A stretch of 64,000 bases of DNA from a virus. Positions 24,205 through 32,852 of the stretch are shown here, piece after piece. The position numbers were made by a program, and so were the translations under genes. The stretch spans positions 1 through 64,000 of IMG/VR virus record IMGVR_UViG_3300043015_000560; one strand, given 5' to 3'. The notes under the pieces were generated by a model that saw nothing but the letters and a program-made list of their open reading frames with translations, was not told the DNA's origin and made no database searches. The stretch's first letter is position 1. Every line of letters begins with the position of its first letter.

Positions 24205-24884
24205 TGTTCGTATCCATTGATATTAACACTGTTCTGCCCTTCACATTTAGGACACTTGAAATCAATCGTGTGCCCGAGTAAAGGAACATTCTCAAAAAAT
24301 TCTTTAACTTTTGAAAGTGTATTTACTGGCATATTGTCTATATATTCAATTAACTCTTTATAATCTATATCCTTTGCTTCCCAAACTTCATCTTCACTAT
24401 AGATGCATTCAACGCATTCTAAGATGAGTTCGTCGTCTTGTAGATTTTCCGCTTTGCCCATTGTTTTGGCGGACGGGTATTTTAAAACAATACCGTTCTT
24501 ATCGTCAATTTCAATCTTTCTATTAGCCTTTTCTTCTAGTCCAACAAGTTTGAAATCGTTCAAGTTTACCTGCCATGGCAAATTAGCAGAACAATGTCCA
24601 CAAATAAGAGTGAACTCTTGTAACTCACTTACTGACTTAGATCTAAGTTGTAAGAAGATCCACTGTAAATCAAACATAGGAATCTCTTCCACATCCAATT
24701 CGCCAAAGGAACAGTTACTTACAACCTGTTGACAAGCTGCCACCATTTCAGAGGCATCTTCAGCCTCGCTAGCAAGTGTTAATATTTTTTCTTCTTTTAC
24801 AAGAAAAGGCCTAAATTTCATCTCTTTTTTAGATGAAGGTATTTCCAACTTAAATGTTGGCGTTTCAATTGTGGGTAATCCCAT
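24192..24884 (-). CDS. 26: Baseplate hub subunit/chaperone gp26
   Basis: 230 residues. The beginning (EIPSSKKEMKFRPFLVKEEK) and the segment FGELDVEEIPMFDLQWIFLQ are characteristic of the T4-like gp26 family. Two CxxC pairs (CGHC at mid-protein and CPKC near the end) probably bind zinc. The protein ends HFFA, where FF is the slippery sequence. In T4, gp26, gp28 and gp51 act in hub assembly and are absent from the final particle, as expected for chaperones. Ribosome-binding site AGGAGA precedes the ATG. Confidence 0.85.
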   Translation of the reverse strand: MGLPTIETPTFKLEIPSSKKEMKFRPFLVKEEKILTLASEAEDASEMVAACQQVVSNCSFGELDVEEIPMFDLQWIFLQLRSKSVSELQEFTLICGHCSANLPWQVNLNDFKLVGLEEKANRKIEIDDKNGIVLKYPSAKTMGKAENLQDDELILECVECIYSEDEVWEAKDIDYKELIEYIDNMPVNTLSKVKEFFENVPLLGHTIDFKCPKCEGQNSVNINGYEHFFA

Positions 24885-24906
24885 TATATTCTCCTAATAA
24901 ATAAAA

Positions 24907-25437
24907 TCAAATTCGCTCCCAATACGTGGAAGCCATTGTTATTGAACACCTAATTGCTGATGTGTTTGCCGATGATACGGGAATCAAACTCAAAAGTTTA
25001 GGCATTGTTTCATAAAATTTCCATCCAGCTAATACTGAATCGTCCACAGCCAAAGAGTATATAGATATTGATCCGTATATATCTTCTGGATATGAAGTTT
25101 CTTTAGACACAGGATCAGAGCAAAGAAAAGCCCAGTTTTCAAACGCTGTTCTAATGCCCCAGTTTTGGTCTGCTAAGAAAGTGAACACCGCTTCTGCACC
25201 TAAGAACTCTAAGTTTTGTGTTCTATACTCTGTCCAAGCACCAATTCTAAAAGGCAGGTTTGTTGCAACCAATCCAGGTATTTGTGCTTCTTCACATAAT
25301 ATTGAAGTTGTTCTAGCGACGTCAGGTGGTAAGGCAAGACTGCCAGGAAAGTTGACAACCACCTCAAACCTATCGGAACGAGGAGTATGTGAACTTCTAA
25401 CTGTAGCTAGAAAATTACCAAAATTATTTTGTGCCAT
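24907..25437 (-). CDS. Tail-tube-fold protein (gp19/gp54-like)
   Basis: 176 residues, beta-rich. The N-terminal part (FLATVRSSHTPRSDRFEVVV) and the CEEAQIPG segment resemble the tail tube fold used by gp19 and by the tube initiator gp54. It lies in the hub gene run and starts in a TAATG overlap with the upstream gene. Since gp48 (tube cap) is at 28039, a tube-initiator role (gp54) is plausible. Which of the tube-fold proteins it is cannot be decided by eye. Confidence 0.55.
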   Translation of the reverse strand: MAQNNFGNFLATVRSSHTPRSDRFEVVVNFPGSLALPPDVARTTSILCEEAQIPGLVATNLPFRIGAWTEYRTQNLEFLGAEAVFTFLADQNWGIRTAFENWAFLCSDPVSKETSYPEDIYGSISIYSLAVDDSVLAGWKFYETMPKLLSLIPVSSANTSAIRCSITMASTYWERI

Positions 25438-25988
25438 TATAGTAGCTCCCTACTGTCTCTCCAAACCTCGGCATTGTCTGCACCTTGGAAGTCTGCCAGC
25501 GGAAGGAAGATTGCCGGTTTCCAATGATCTGGATTGATTTTTAAAAATTGTGACTTGACCCCATCTATACGATATCGCTTAATACACGCTTTAATTCCTG
25601 GAAATTTTTGTATTATGCCCCAACTAGTTGATGTGAACTTTCCGTCTTTAGAAATGTTTAATAGCTTTGCGAATAAATCGGCTCTAAGCATAGGGGGTAG
25701 GTAATGTAAGTTGATGCCGTAGAAACCACCTTTAGTATTTTCTACGGGTATACACAAAGGGAATCTATCCCAATACGGGAGTCGGTCTTTGTGTTTAGCA
25801 TCATATAAGAACATATAGAGGCCACTATTAACTTCAAGAGAGTTTTTTAGTTCTCCCAAGTCAGAGCGTCTAGCATCTACAGGTGAATTAATGCCGCTAG
25901 CTAGCTTACGAACAGCTGTCATATACCATTGATATGATCTGTCTTTGTTTCCTGCTTGTCCAGATAACTGGTGAAATACGTCTTTCAT
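25437..25988 (-). CDS. Conserved T4-like marine phage protein, 183 aa
   Basis: The middle, GLYMFLYDAKHKDRLPYW and FYGINLHYLPPMLRADLF, is a pattern I associate with a conserved virion-region gene of T4-like marine phages with no secure T4 name; the DNA end protector gp2, next to gp4 in T4, is one candidate. The ATG at 25988 follows a TATAAATA box by 5 nt without a ribosome-binding site, so it may be made from a leaderless late transcript. Downstream genes overlap it. Confidence 0.5.
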   Translation of the reverse strand: MKDVFHQLSGQAGNKDRSYQWYMTAVRKLASGINSPVDARRSDLGELKNSLEVNSGLYMFLYDAKHKDRLPYWDRFPLCIPVENTKGGFYGINLHYLPPMLRADLFAKLLNISKDGKFTSTSWGIIQKFPGIKACIKRYRIDGVKSQFLKINPDHWKPAIFLPLADFQGADNAEVWRDSRELL

Positions 25989-25993
25989 AAACG

Positions 25994-26001
25994 TATTTAT
26001 A
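25994..26001 (-). promoter_or_regulatory. T4-type late promoter box (minus strand)
   Basis: TATAAATA on the minus strand overlapping the gp4 stop codon and ending 5 nt before the ATG at 25988. Confidence 0.6.
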
Positions 26002-26434
26002 AGGGTAAGCCTAGTTCCTTTTCAGTTATTATCATAAATTCCCACCCTCTGTCTAAACAAAACTCTGTAGCAGTTTCCCATTTAGCTAGATTAACACCGT
26101 ATGTCATAACCTCATTAATAAATCTTTTGGTTTTACGTTTAGGTATTACGGGTTCCTTTGTGAATCTATAAGGCTTAACTTCGATTAAATATTTTTTAGA
26201 TTCAGTCTTTACAAAGAAGTCTGGAAAATATCTGTGTATCTTTTTATCCAGAGGCGATCTATAAGGTATTACAATTTCTTCAGATCCCCAAGCAAGCACA
26301 TCTGTATTAGTATCACACCAATTCATAAACTTTAACTCATAACTAGATCTGTATATAATCTCCATAGAGTTGCCAACGTATTTCTCAGGATTGTTACAAA
26401 CAAACCTGCCCTTATAAACATTCTTAGAATACAT
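25997..26434 (-). CDS. 4: Head completion protein gp4 (nuclease-like)
   Basis: About 145 residues. YKGRFVCNNPEKYVGN, IIYRSSYELKFMNWCD and WGSEEIVIPYRSPLDKK closely follow T4 gp4/gp50, and RYFPDFFVKT plus YLIEVKP form a PD-(D/E)XK-type nuclease core (Asp, then E-x-K). gp4 finishes the packaged head before tail joining. I prefer the ATG at 26434, which overlaps the upstream stop and has AGAGGA 7 nt before it, over the ATG two codons earlier. Confidence 0.88.
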   Translation of the reverse strand: MYSKNVYKGRFVCNNPEKYVGNSMEIIYRSSYELKFMNWCDTNTDVLAWGSEEIVIPYRSPLDKKIHRYFPDFFVKTESKKYLIEVKPYRFTKEPVIPKRKTKRFINEVMTYGVNLAKWETATEFCLDRGWEFMIITEKELGLPL

Positions 26435-26697
26435 TACCATTCCTCTATCATAGGTTTTAGTTTTTTGGTGTGTAAATCTTCTAACATTTTAACAATGGGT
26501 TGCCCGTCGGTTAGTAGAAATAAATCCATATCTTCTTTTGTCTGTGTTACAAATGTCATTCTGATTCTCACAGGATCTGTTTGATCCGGGAAAAATTCTA
26601 TATCATCAGTAAACTGTGCCGTCTTTAAGACATCTTCTATGACATTAAAATCAAGAGCAAGGTTGTCTCTGATAAAGCTTAATCGCCAAGTGTACAC
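26434..26697 (-). CDS. Hypothetical protein, 87 aa
   Basis: GTG start at 26697, supported by AGAGGATA just upstream inside the end of the preceding gene. The product is mixed alpha/beta and acidic (DDIEFFPDQTDPVRIRM, then a helical C-terminus). No family recognised. It overlaps the ANL gene upstream by 19 nt and gp4 downstream, so it is part of the same transcript. Confidence 0.55.
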   Translation of the reverse strand: MYTWRLSFIRDNLALDFNVIEDVLKTAQFTDDIEFFPDQTDPVRIRMTFVTQTKEDMDLFLLTDGQPIVKMLEDLHTKKLKPMIEEW

Positions 26698-27989
26698 AAA
26701 TATCCTCTCAATTGATCCATATTAACTTTGGTTTCTGTAGTAAAATCTTTCTTGTTTAATGTCGTAATAGTTTTAAATATATTTGTATTTATCCTATCTG
26801 TATTGTAGCTAACAGTAGGCTCCCATAGAACTAAGTGTAAGTCTTCTCCTACAATGTCAAACTCTCCAGCATAATGTTTACTTACAAAATTATCTAAAAC
26901 GTGTTTTTTATCTCTACCCATATGTATCCAGGTGTTTCCTTTTTTATTTAATTGATCGCCTAACAATCTTTTATTAGGCCATAGTTCGCAGTTAACAACT
27001 ACTCTGTCATCTACAAGTTCCATGGTATAAAAGTCATCTGGTTGACAACCTAAACTGCTCTTTGTCCAATCACTATCTTTTGTAACATGATTGACTAGAA
27101 GTGGAATACCGGTGTCGATAGAACCGAAGTGAGACATAAATTCAATATTATTTTCCTCACACAATCCTACAAAATAATCTGGCACTGTAAATCCACTCAT
27201 GTTAATTAATAAGGTTGTATCTAATTTGGGTATTGCTTTTAAGAATATATCCATACACCGCATATTGATCATCATCATTTTAGTTGGTTGCCATTTAACT
27301 ATTTCATCTGCAAACCAACCTGAAATATGTTCAACTGTCATTGGATTCATTACAATGTTTCTGTGATTGTCAGATGCCATTAGGCTAGGAAACAAATGAG
27401 TTAATATGCTACTAGCGTGGTGCATATTTTTACTGTGAACAACTTTATCATCTTTTACAAACTTGAACACATCTATATTTCTTTTGGATATTGTATAAAC
27501 CTCATTCTGCGTAAACAGCACTGGCTTAGAATCACTTGTTGTGCCTGAGGTCGAGCCTAATAGATAAGGAGTATGTAATTCGTTAAATTTATCTTCACAT
27601 TCTTCATAATAATTTAAAATATCGTCTTCGTGTAAAACATTCTCACTATAACGCTCTACCATAATGTGGTGAATAGGATGAGATTTTAACCAATCACATT
27701 CTACTGTAAACTTAACGGGTCCAAACAAACCTAACTTTGTTTTGTGTATTGTTTGTGGGTTTACAGGGAAATCTAATATGAAAAGGATCAATCCTAATTC
27801 AGCGGCTGCAAAAGACAACGCAACTTGATTAACGTTAACTTCCATAATTGATATAGCAAGTTTATCGCCTTTCTCAGCGTTATACTTATGTTTTAAGAGG
27901 TGTTTCCAGCGATTTGTTAGACTAATAATATCAGATTTAGTGTATCCATCATAATCAAGCGAATCATTAATAATATTTGTTGTGAGCAT
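26679..27989 (-). CDS. AMP-binding (ANL superfamily) enzyme, short form
   Basis: 436 residues from the ATG at 27989 (the TTG before it is not needed). LLGSTSGTTSDSKPVLF at about residues 144-160 is the ANL phosphate-binding motif, HFGSIDTG resembles the A5-type motif, and a short C-terminal part with MGRDKKHVL replaces the usual full C-terminal domain. ANL enzymes adenylate a carboxylic acid and pass it to CoA, a carrier protein or another acceptor. No carrier protein is visible nearby. It is an unusual gene to find at the head of a structural operon. Confidence 0.7.
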   Translation of the reverse strand: MLTTNIINDSLDYDGYTKSDIISLTNRWKHLLKHKYNAEKGDKLAISIMEVNVNQVALSFAAAELGLILFILDFPVNPQTIHKTKLGLFGPVKFTVECDWLKSHPIHHIMVERYSENVLHEDDILNYYEECEDKFNELHTPYLLGSTSGTTSDSKPVLFTQNEVYTISKRNIDVFKFVKDDKVVHSKNMHHASSILTHLFPSLMASDNHRNIVMNPMTVEHISGWFADEIVKWQPTKMMMINMRCMDIFLKAIPKLDTTLLINMSGFTVPDYFVGLCEENNIEFMSHFGSIDTGIPLLVNHVTKDSDWTKSSLGCQPDDFYTMELVDDRVVVNCELWPNKRLLGDQLNKKGNTWIHMGRDKKHVLDNFVSKHYAGEFDIVGEDLHLVLWEPTVSYNTDRINTNIFKTITTLNKKDFTTETKVNMDQLRGYLCTLGD

Positions 27990-27999
27990 CAATAGGCCT

Positions 28000-28007
28000 T
28001 ATAAATA
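28000..28007 (+). promoter_or_regulatory. T4-type late promoter box for the baseplate operon
   Basis: TATAAATA on plus, 31 nt before the gp48 ATG, which has AAAGGA as ribosome-binding site. Confidence 0.7.
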
Positions 28008-28031
28008 AAGTAAAGTTTAACATACAAAGGA

Positions 28032-28039
28032 TATTTATA
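28032..28039 (-). promoter_or_regulatory. T4-type late promoter box (minus strand) for the ANL operon
   Basis: TATAAATA on minus, about 42 nt before the ATG at 27989. It sits within the gp48 leader, so the divergent late promoters overlap. Confidence 0.5.
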
Positions 28040-29187
28040 TGAGTTTTTTCTCATTCTTTGAAAGCGACGACGATGGGGTCGTTACCGAAGATAGCCGTCA
28101 GGATGCTAGGACCGCAGCTCGTAACGAACAAAGAGCTAGAACCTCTGCGGTTGTTAGCTCACCGACAACAGCGTCATATCCTTCTGATGCTAGTGCAGGT
28201 AGACAACCACATAGTGTTGTATTCCATATTAATGCCAGATCTAATTCAGCTGCAGGAGCAGCAGCCCAATCTGCTAATGCAGGCACGGCGGCTTGGAATA
28301 ATGCACAAGGGGCTTTACAAAGTCAACAGGCAAGTGAAAACAGAGCATCCGCAGATGCTAGCGATACAGTAATGGCAGGAGCCTCGGCTGTAGCGGCCGG
28401 CGCTTTAACGGCAGCCATAGGGCCAAAGATGACAGGGGACAACGCATCTAAACTAGCAGTGCCACTTCTTGCTACAGGAGCGGCAGTTGTTGCTGGAGCA
28501 CTTGGTGGATCTTTAACAGGTTCGAATAATACAGTTAGACTATTAGGATCAATTCAACTACATATCTCACAAGCACCGGTTACAGCATATAGTGCTAACT
28601 GGGACGAAGAAACATTAGGCACAGCAGCAGGCTTGTTAGCAAGTGGTAGAGCTGGGTTGTCAGATATTCTTGGCGGGGCTGAGTATCTTTCTCGTGGTGT
28701 TATTGGCGCGGCAGCTAATATTCCAAAAGAGCTAGGTATCGGCGATCAAAACATTGCAGGAGCAATTGAGGCAACATCTAAGAAAGTAGCAAACCCATAC
28801 AAAGAACAATTGTTTAAATCAATGGGATTCAGAAAGTTCTCTTTTGAATATAAGTTTATGCCAAAGAATGCAAGCGAATACAATACAGTTCAAGGCATAC
28901 TTAAACAGTTTAGATTACATATGCACCCAGACAAAGGACAAGACGGCTTTTTCCTAATTTATCCTTCAGAGTTTAATATTGAATATCGCTATAAGGGCGG
29001 AGTAAACGGACACATTGCTAAAATTGCATCCTGTGTTTTAACCGATATGAAAATTACATACGGTTCTTCTGATGGAACATTTAATACTATTAAAGGCACG
29101 GGTGGCGCGCCAAACGAAATTAATATGTTGTTGTCCTTCACAGAACTAGAAACATTAACAACAGATAGAATCGAGGACGGGCTATAA
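28039..29187 (+). CDS. 48: Baseplate tail tube cap gp48
   Basis: 382 residues. The N-terminal 170 residues are alanine/glycine/serine rich with a hydrophobic middle; the C-terminal part, with FRKFSFEYKFMPKNASEYNT and FFLIYPSEFNIEY, matches gp48, which caps the hub and starts tube growth (T4 gp48 is 364 aa). First gene of a plus-strand operon; the stop overlaps the next ATG (TAATG). Confidence 0.85.
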   Translation: MSFFSFFESDDDGVVTEDSRQDARTAARNEQRARTSAVVSSPTTASYPSDASAGRQPHSVVFHINARSNSAAGAAAQSANAGTAAWNNAQGALQSQQASENRASADASDTVMAGASAVAAGALTAAIGPKMTGDNASKLAVPLLATGAAVVAGALGGSLTGSNNTVRLLGSIQLHISQAPVTAYSANWDEETLGTAAGLLASGRAGLSDILGGAEYLSRGVIGAAANIPKELGIGDQNIAGAIEATSKKVANPYKEQLFKSMGFRKFSFEYKFMPKNASEYNTVQGILKQFRLHMHPDKGQDGFFLIYPSEFNIEYRYKGGVNGHIAKIASCVLTDMKITYGSSDGTFNTIKGTGGAPNEINMLLSFTELETLTTDRIEDGL

Positions 29188-29693
29188 TGTATTTTAAAAA
29201 TATGCCAAATATTGTTTATAAGTTTAATGACAAACAAATCCTTGTTAAAGATATATTCAGAAGAATTCAACTATCTACAGAAGCAAAAGATAGACGCCAA
29301 CTAATCAATTACATTATTGAAGACGGCGAAACCCCAGATGCAGTTGCTTATAATTTTTATGGGTCTTCTGAAATGCACTGGCTTATACTTTTAGTTAATG
29401 AAATATTCAGTGTAAAAGAAGAATGGCCTATTCACCAACAAGACATTTTTAGATATACAGAAAGCAAGTACGGTGTGGGTAACGCTTCAGATATCCATCA
29501 CTATGCACTCTCAGAAGATACAAATATTATCGTAGACTACAATGCCGCTGATTTGGCTAATGGTGTAATTGAGGAAGTTACTAACTATGCCTACGAAGAA
29601 TCTTTGAACGACGACAAGCGTCAGATTTTTCTATTGAGGAACGAATATGTTCAACAATTTACTATGCAGTATAAAAAACTAATACAGGCTTAA
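29187..29693 (+). CDS. 53: Baseplate wedge subunit gp53
   Basis: 168 residues. The LysM-like wedge protein signature is visible: INYIIEDGETPDAVAYNFYG followed by MHWLILLVNEI and a C-terminal helix ending the way gp53 does. gp53 clamps neighbouring wedges around the hub. It lies in the gp48-gp53-hub-gp5 order, and T4 gp53 is 196 aa. Confidence 0.88.
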   Translation: MYFKNMPNIVYKFNDKQILVKDIFRRIQLSTEAKDRRQLINYIIEDGETPDAVAYNFYGSSEMHWLILLVNEIFSVKEEWPIHQQDIFRYTESKYGVGNASDIHHYALSEDTNIIVDYNAADLANGVIEEVTNYAYEESLNDDKRQIFLLRNEYVQQFTMQYKKLIQA

Positions 29694-29694
29694 C

Positions 29695-30999
29695 ATGGCA
29701 GAACTTATATACAAGCCCGGTGAGGTGAGAATTGAGAATCTTGCTATTACAAATGCCAAAACCGGCGACACATTAGATTTAACAAACTTCGCAGCTGAGA
29801 TTAATATTTACGAAGATATCTTTTCTCCTGTTATATTTGGTAACATTATTATATCTGATGCTGTTAATGCTATTAATACTTTTCCTATCCTAGGAACAGA
29901 AGTTATTAACATAAAACTTAGAACCCCTCAATTAGGAACAGCGATTGAAGGTAATTTTCAGCTATACGCTATTGAAGACAGGCAGCTGTTAACAGACAGA
30001 GAACAGTCCTATAGACTAGCTTTTATTTCTAGAGAAGGATATAGGGACCAAGTTACAAACATCTCTAAAACTTTTAGAGGTAAAACCCATGAGATTGCGG
30101 CAGATATCTTTGGTGAATATGTACAATTAGACAAAGATTTAATTATAGGCGACACCCCACATCAAAGTAAAATAACTTATACTTCTAACTTTTGGACAGC
30201 CTTTAGAAATTTTAATTTTTTATCTAAGAGATCAAAGGGTTCAGACTTAGGGGCAAATGATTTTTTATTCTTTGAAACTAATTCTTCTTTTTGGTGGGCA
30301 TCAACTGAATGGTTAATTGACGAACAATTAAAGAATGGTTTATTCGAAGAGTACATATACGAACCACCTGGAGTAAAGCTACCTAGAAGGGTTAGTGGTT
30401 ATAATTTTGTTGGGGCAGTTTTGCCGCCCGAATTTACACAGGTAGAAGATATAAAAATACCTAAAACTATGGACTTGTTAGAACAACAAGACTCAGGGTT
30501 TTATTCTAATGGTGTTAGAGCTTTTAATTTTACAACAGGCGAACATTTTGAAAAGAACTTCAACGCTATAGAGGAATGGGAAAAGTATGTTAGGACAGAC
30601 AAAGGTTCTATTATTCCCGCACTTGTTGAGAAGATGCCCTATAGTAATGTGCAATTTATTCCTCTAAATAGTTGGGTACATAATGATTACGAATTTGATG
30701 ATGAATATTTAGATAATCCATCACAGAGACAGACATATTCTAACTCATTTAAACAATTTAAGTTTCAAATGGAAGTGCCGGGAAGAACAGACATAGAAGT
30801 GGGTAAACTTATTGTTGTCATGTTTCCTAATGTAAAAAGTAAAACAATAGACGACCCACAAACTATGGATATGGCTTTTGACGAATTGTTAACGGGCCCT
30901 TATCTAGTAACAGCAATTAACCACAAAATAGATAATGCTAAACATTATATGATTTTAGAAATAGTAAAAAATGGACTAACCAAGTCTATAGGAGATTGA
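29695..30999 (+). CDS. Baseplate hub protein, gp27-like
   Basis: 434 residues, directly before gp5 as expected for its partner. The N-terminal part (DLTNFAAEINIYEDIFSPVI, FGNIIISDAVNAINTFP) resembles tube-like domains of gp27-type hub proteins and the rest is beta-rich. gp27 trimers form the base on which the gp5 spike sits. I place it by position and fold-like features; direct similarity to T4 gp27 (391 aa) is not obvious to the eye. Confidence 0.7.
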   Translation: MAELIYKPGEVRIENLAITNAKTGDTLDLTNFAAEINIYEDIFSPVIFGNIIISDAVNAINTFPILGTEVINIKLRTPQLGTAIEGNFQLYAIEDRQLLTDREQSYRLAFISREGYRDQVTNISKTFRGKTHEIAADIFGEYVQLDKDLIIGDTPHQSKITYTSNFWTAFRNFNFLSKRSKGSDLGANDFLFFETNSSFWWASTEWLIDEQLKNGLFEEYIYEPPGVKLPRRVSGYNFVGAVLPPEFTQVEDIKIPKTMDLLEQQDSGFYSNGVRAFNFTTGEHFEKNFNAIEEWEKYVRTDKGSIIPALVEKMPYSNVQFIPLNSWVHNDYEFDDEYLDNPSQRQTYSNSFKQFKFQMEVPGRTDIEVGKLIVVMFPNVKSKTIDDPQTMDMAFDELLTGPYLVTAINHKIDNAKHYMILEIVKNGLTKSIGD

Positions 31000-31000
31000 G

Positions 31001-32842
31001 ATGAGTGATATTAGAATGCCTAAGTTCTTTTGGTGGATTGGAGTCGTAGAAGATAGACTCGATCCAGAATTCTTAGGTAGATATAGAGTTAGAATTTTAG
31101 GTTATCATACGGGTAACAAAGAAACTCTACCAACTGAAGATTTGCCTTGGGCGGTACCAGTACTCCCAGCAAATTCGGGCAGTATGTCTGGCGTAGGCGT
31201 GAGCGGTGGCGGGCTTGTTGAGGGCTCTACTGTTATTGGATTTTTTGCTGACGGCGAAGATGGACAATCTCCTCTTATATTTGGAACATTCCAAACAAAT
31301 CCTCAAGTCGATTATAATGGCAACGATCCTGAATCTGCAGCTGTGGATTCAGCAAAAACCTCAGAGATGATTGCTGAACTTACTAAACAGGTACAAGGAT
31401 TAGAAGAGATAATCCGACAACAGGCAAGAGAAAACAAACCTACAGAAAGTTACGAAGCAGAAAGAGATTTACTCAAACAACAAATCGACGCCTTAAATGG
31501 TGTTGGTGATACTTTGGGATTTACTGATCCTAGAAAAATATTTCCTAGAACTCCAACAGGCACGGGTTATAACACATTAAAAGAACCAAACTCTAGTAGA
31601 CTTTCTAGGGGCCCAGATGCAGAACTTCACGCTTCACTTGTTAATAAAAGAACTACAAGACTGGGAGAAGAAGGCACAGAGATTCCTATGGCAACCGCTG
31701 CTAGTGTTGTATCGGTATTAGACGATAAAGACGGTGTACCATACGAAAGACCTTTCTGGGAAGAACCACATCCTAGATTTGGGTGGGACAAGAAAAGTTA
31801 TTGCCCACATGGCACTAAGCCAACTTCAGAACACATGAAGTTTAGCGAGTCTTCACTTTACCCTTATAACAGAGTTCTTGAAACAGAAACAGGACACATA
31901 TTTGAAGTTGATGATACACCAGACAATGGAAGAATACACGAGTATCACAACTCCGGCACATTTTACGAAATACAAGCAGACGGTAAAAAGATAACCAAAG
32001 TAGTTGGTGACGATTACGACATTACAATTAGAGATAAAAAAGTTTTTATTGGTGGTAGCTGTACTGTTACTATTGAAGGCGACGCTAGTGTTTATGTTAA
32101 AGGTAATAGCTACGAGGAAGTAGATGGAGACAAATTTGTAAGCGTAAAAGGAGATCATGTTACAAAGGTTGGCGGTAACCAAGTATTAGAAGTGTTAACT
32201 GATTCCAATTCACAGATCAATGGATCAAAGGGTTACAGAGTATCAGGCGACGATAGTGAAACTATTGTTGGTAATCAAACACACTCAGTTGCCGGAACAA
32301 AGATGACCACAGTCAATGGCAATGTAACAGAAAAATATTTGAGTGAGGTTAAGGTTACTGTAGGAAAGAGTTATGCTCAACTAGTTGCTGAGAAATGGAA
32401 TGTAGGTTCAGGCAAAAACATGGGACTTGGTTCGGCCGAGAAAGTAAATATTAAATCTAAATTAGAAATGGAAATTGAATCTGAGTCAACACAGCTAGTC
32501 AAGTCTAAAGAAGAACAAACCTTTACGGCGCTTGCCACACAAGTATTTAATGTTGGCACAGTACAGACAATGACAATGGGAGCTGATGAAGTACCAGCAG
32601 ATGGAGACACACCTGCAGAACCAGCAGTACCTGGAGAGCAGATCATCGGAGTGAAAGGTGGCACCCAAACGTTTACAGCAGATCAAACTATTATTGAGAA
32701 TGATGTAAGGATTGAAGGAGCTACACATTCAGTCGAAGATGTTTCAACAGATGCGGGCAATGGACCTACATTGGCTACACATAAACATAAAGAGATACCG
32801 GGTAGCGGCGATCCAACAGATACAACGGTAGCAGACGCGTAA
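31001..32842 (+). CDS. 5: Baseplate spike gp5, without lysozyme domain
   Basis: 613 residues. The OB-fold domain (FWWIGVVEDRLDPEFLGRYR; VIGFFADGEDGQSPLIFGTF) is at residues 8-107. Residues about 110-250 are a helical linker where T4 has lysozyme; I find no lysozyme motif. A triple-stranded beta-helix with repeated VxGD/VxGN elements runs from about 320 to 510. Near the end HKHKEIPGSG is an HxH motif like the iron-binding tips of other phage spikes. It pierces the outer membrane without digesting the wall. Confidence 0.85.
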   Translation: MSDIRMPKFFWWIGVVEDRLDPEFLGRYRVRILGYHTGNKETLPTEDLPWAVPVLPANSGSMSGVGVSGGGLVEGSTVIGFFADGEDGQSPLIFGTFQTNPQVDYNGNDPESAAVDSAKTSEMIAELTKQVQGLEEIIRQQARENKPTESYEAERDLLKQQIDALNGVGDTLGFTDPRKIFPRTPTGTGYNTLKEPNSSRLSRGPDAELHASLVNKRTTRLGEEGTEIPMATAASVVSVLDDKDGVPYERPFWEEPHPRFGWDKKSYCPHGTKPTSEHMKFSESSLYPYNRVLETETGHIFEVDDTPDNGRIHEYHNSGTFYEIQADGKKITKVVGDDYDITIRDKKVFIGGSCTVTIEGDASVYVKGNSYEEVDGDKFVSVKGDHVTKVGGNQVLEVLTDSNSQINGSKGYRVSGDDSETIVGNQTHSVAGTKMTTVNGNVTEKYLSEVKVTVGKSYAQLVAEKWNVGSGKNMGLGSAEKVNIKSKLEMEIESESTQLVKSKEEQTFTALATQVFNVGTVQTMTMGADEVPADGDTPAEPAVPGEQIIGVKGGTQTFTADQTIIENDVRIEGATHSVEDVSTDAGNGPTLATHKHKEIPGSGDPTDTTVADA

Positions 32843-32852
32843 GGAGGAGAAA

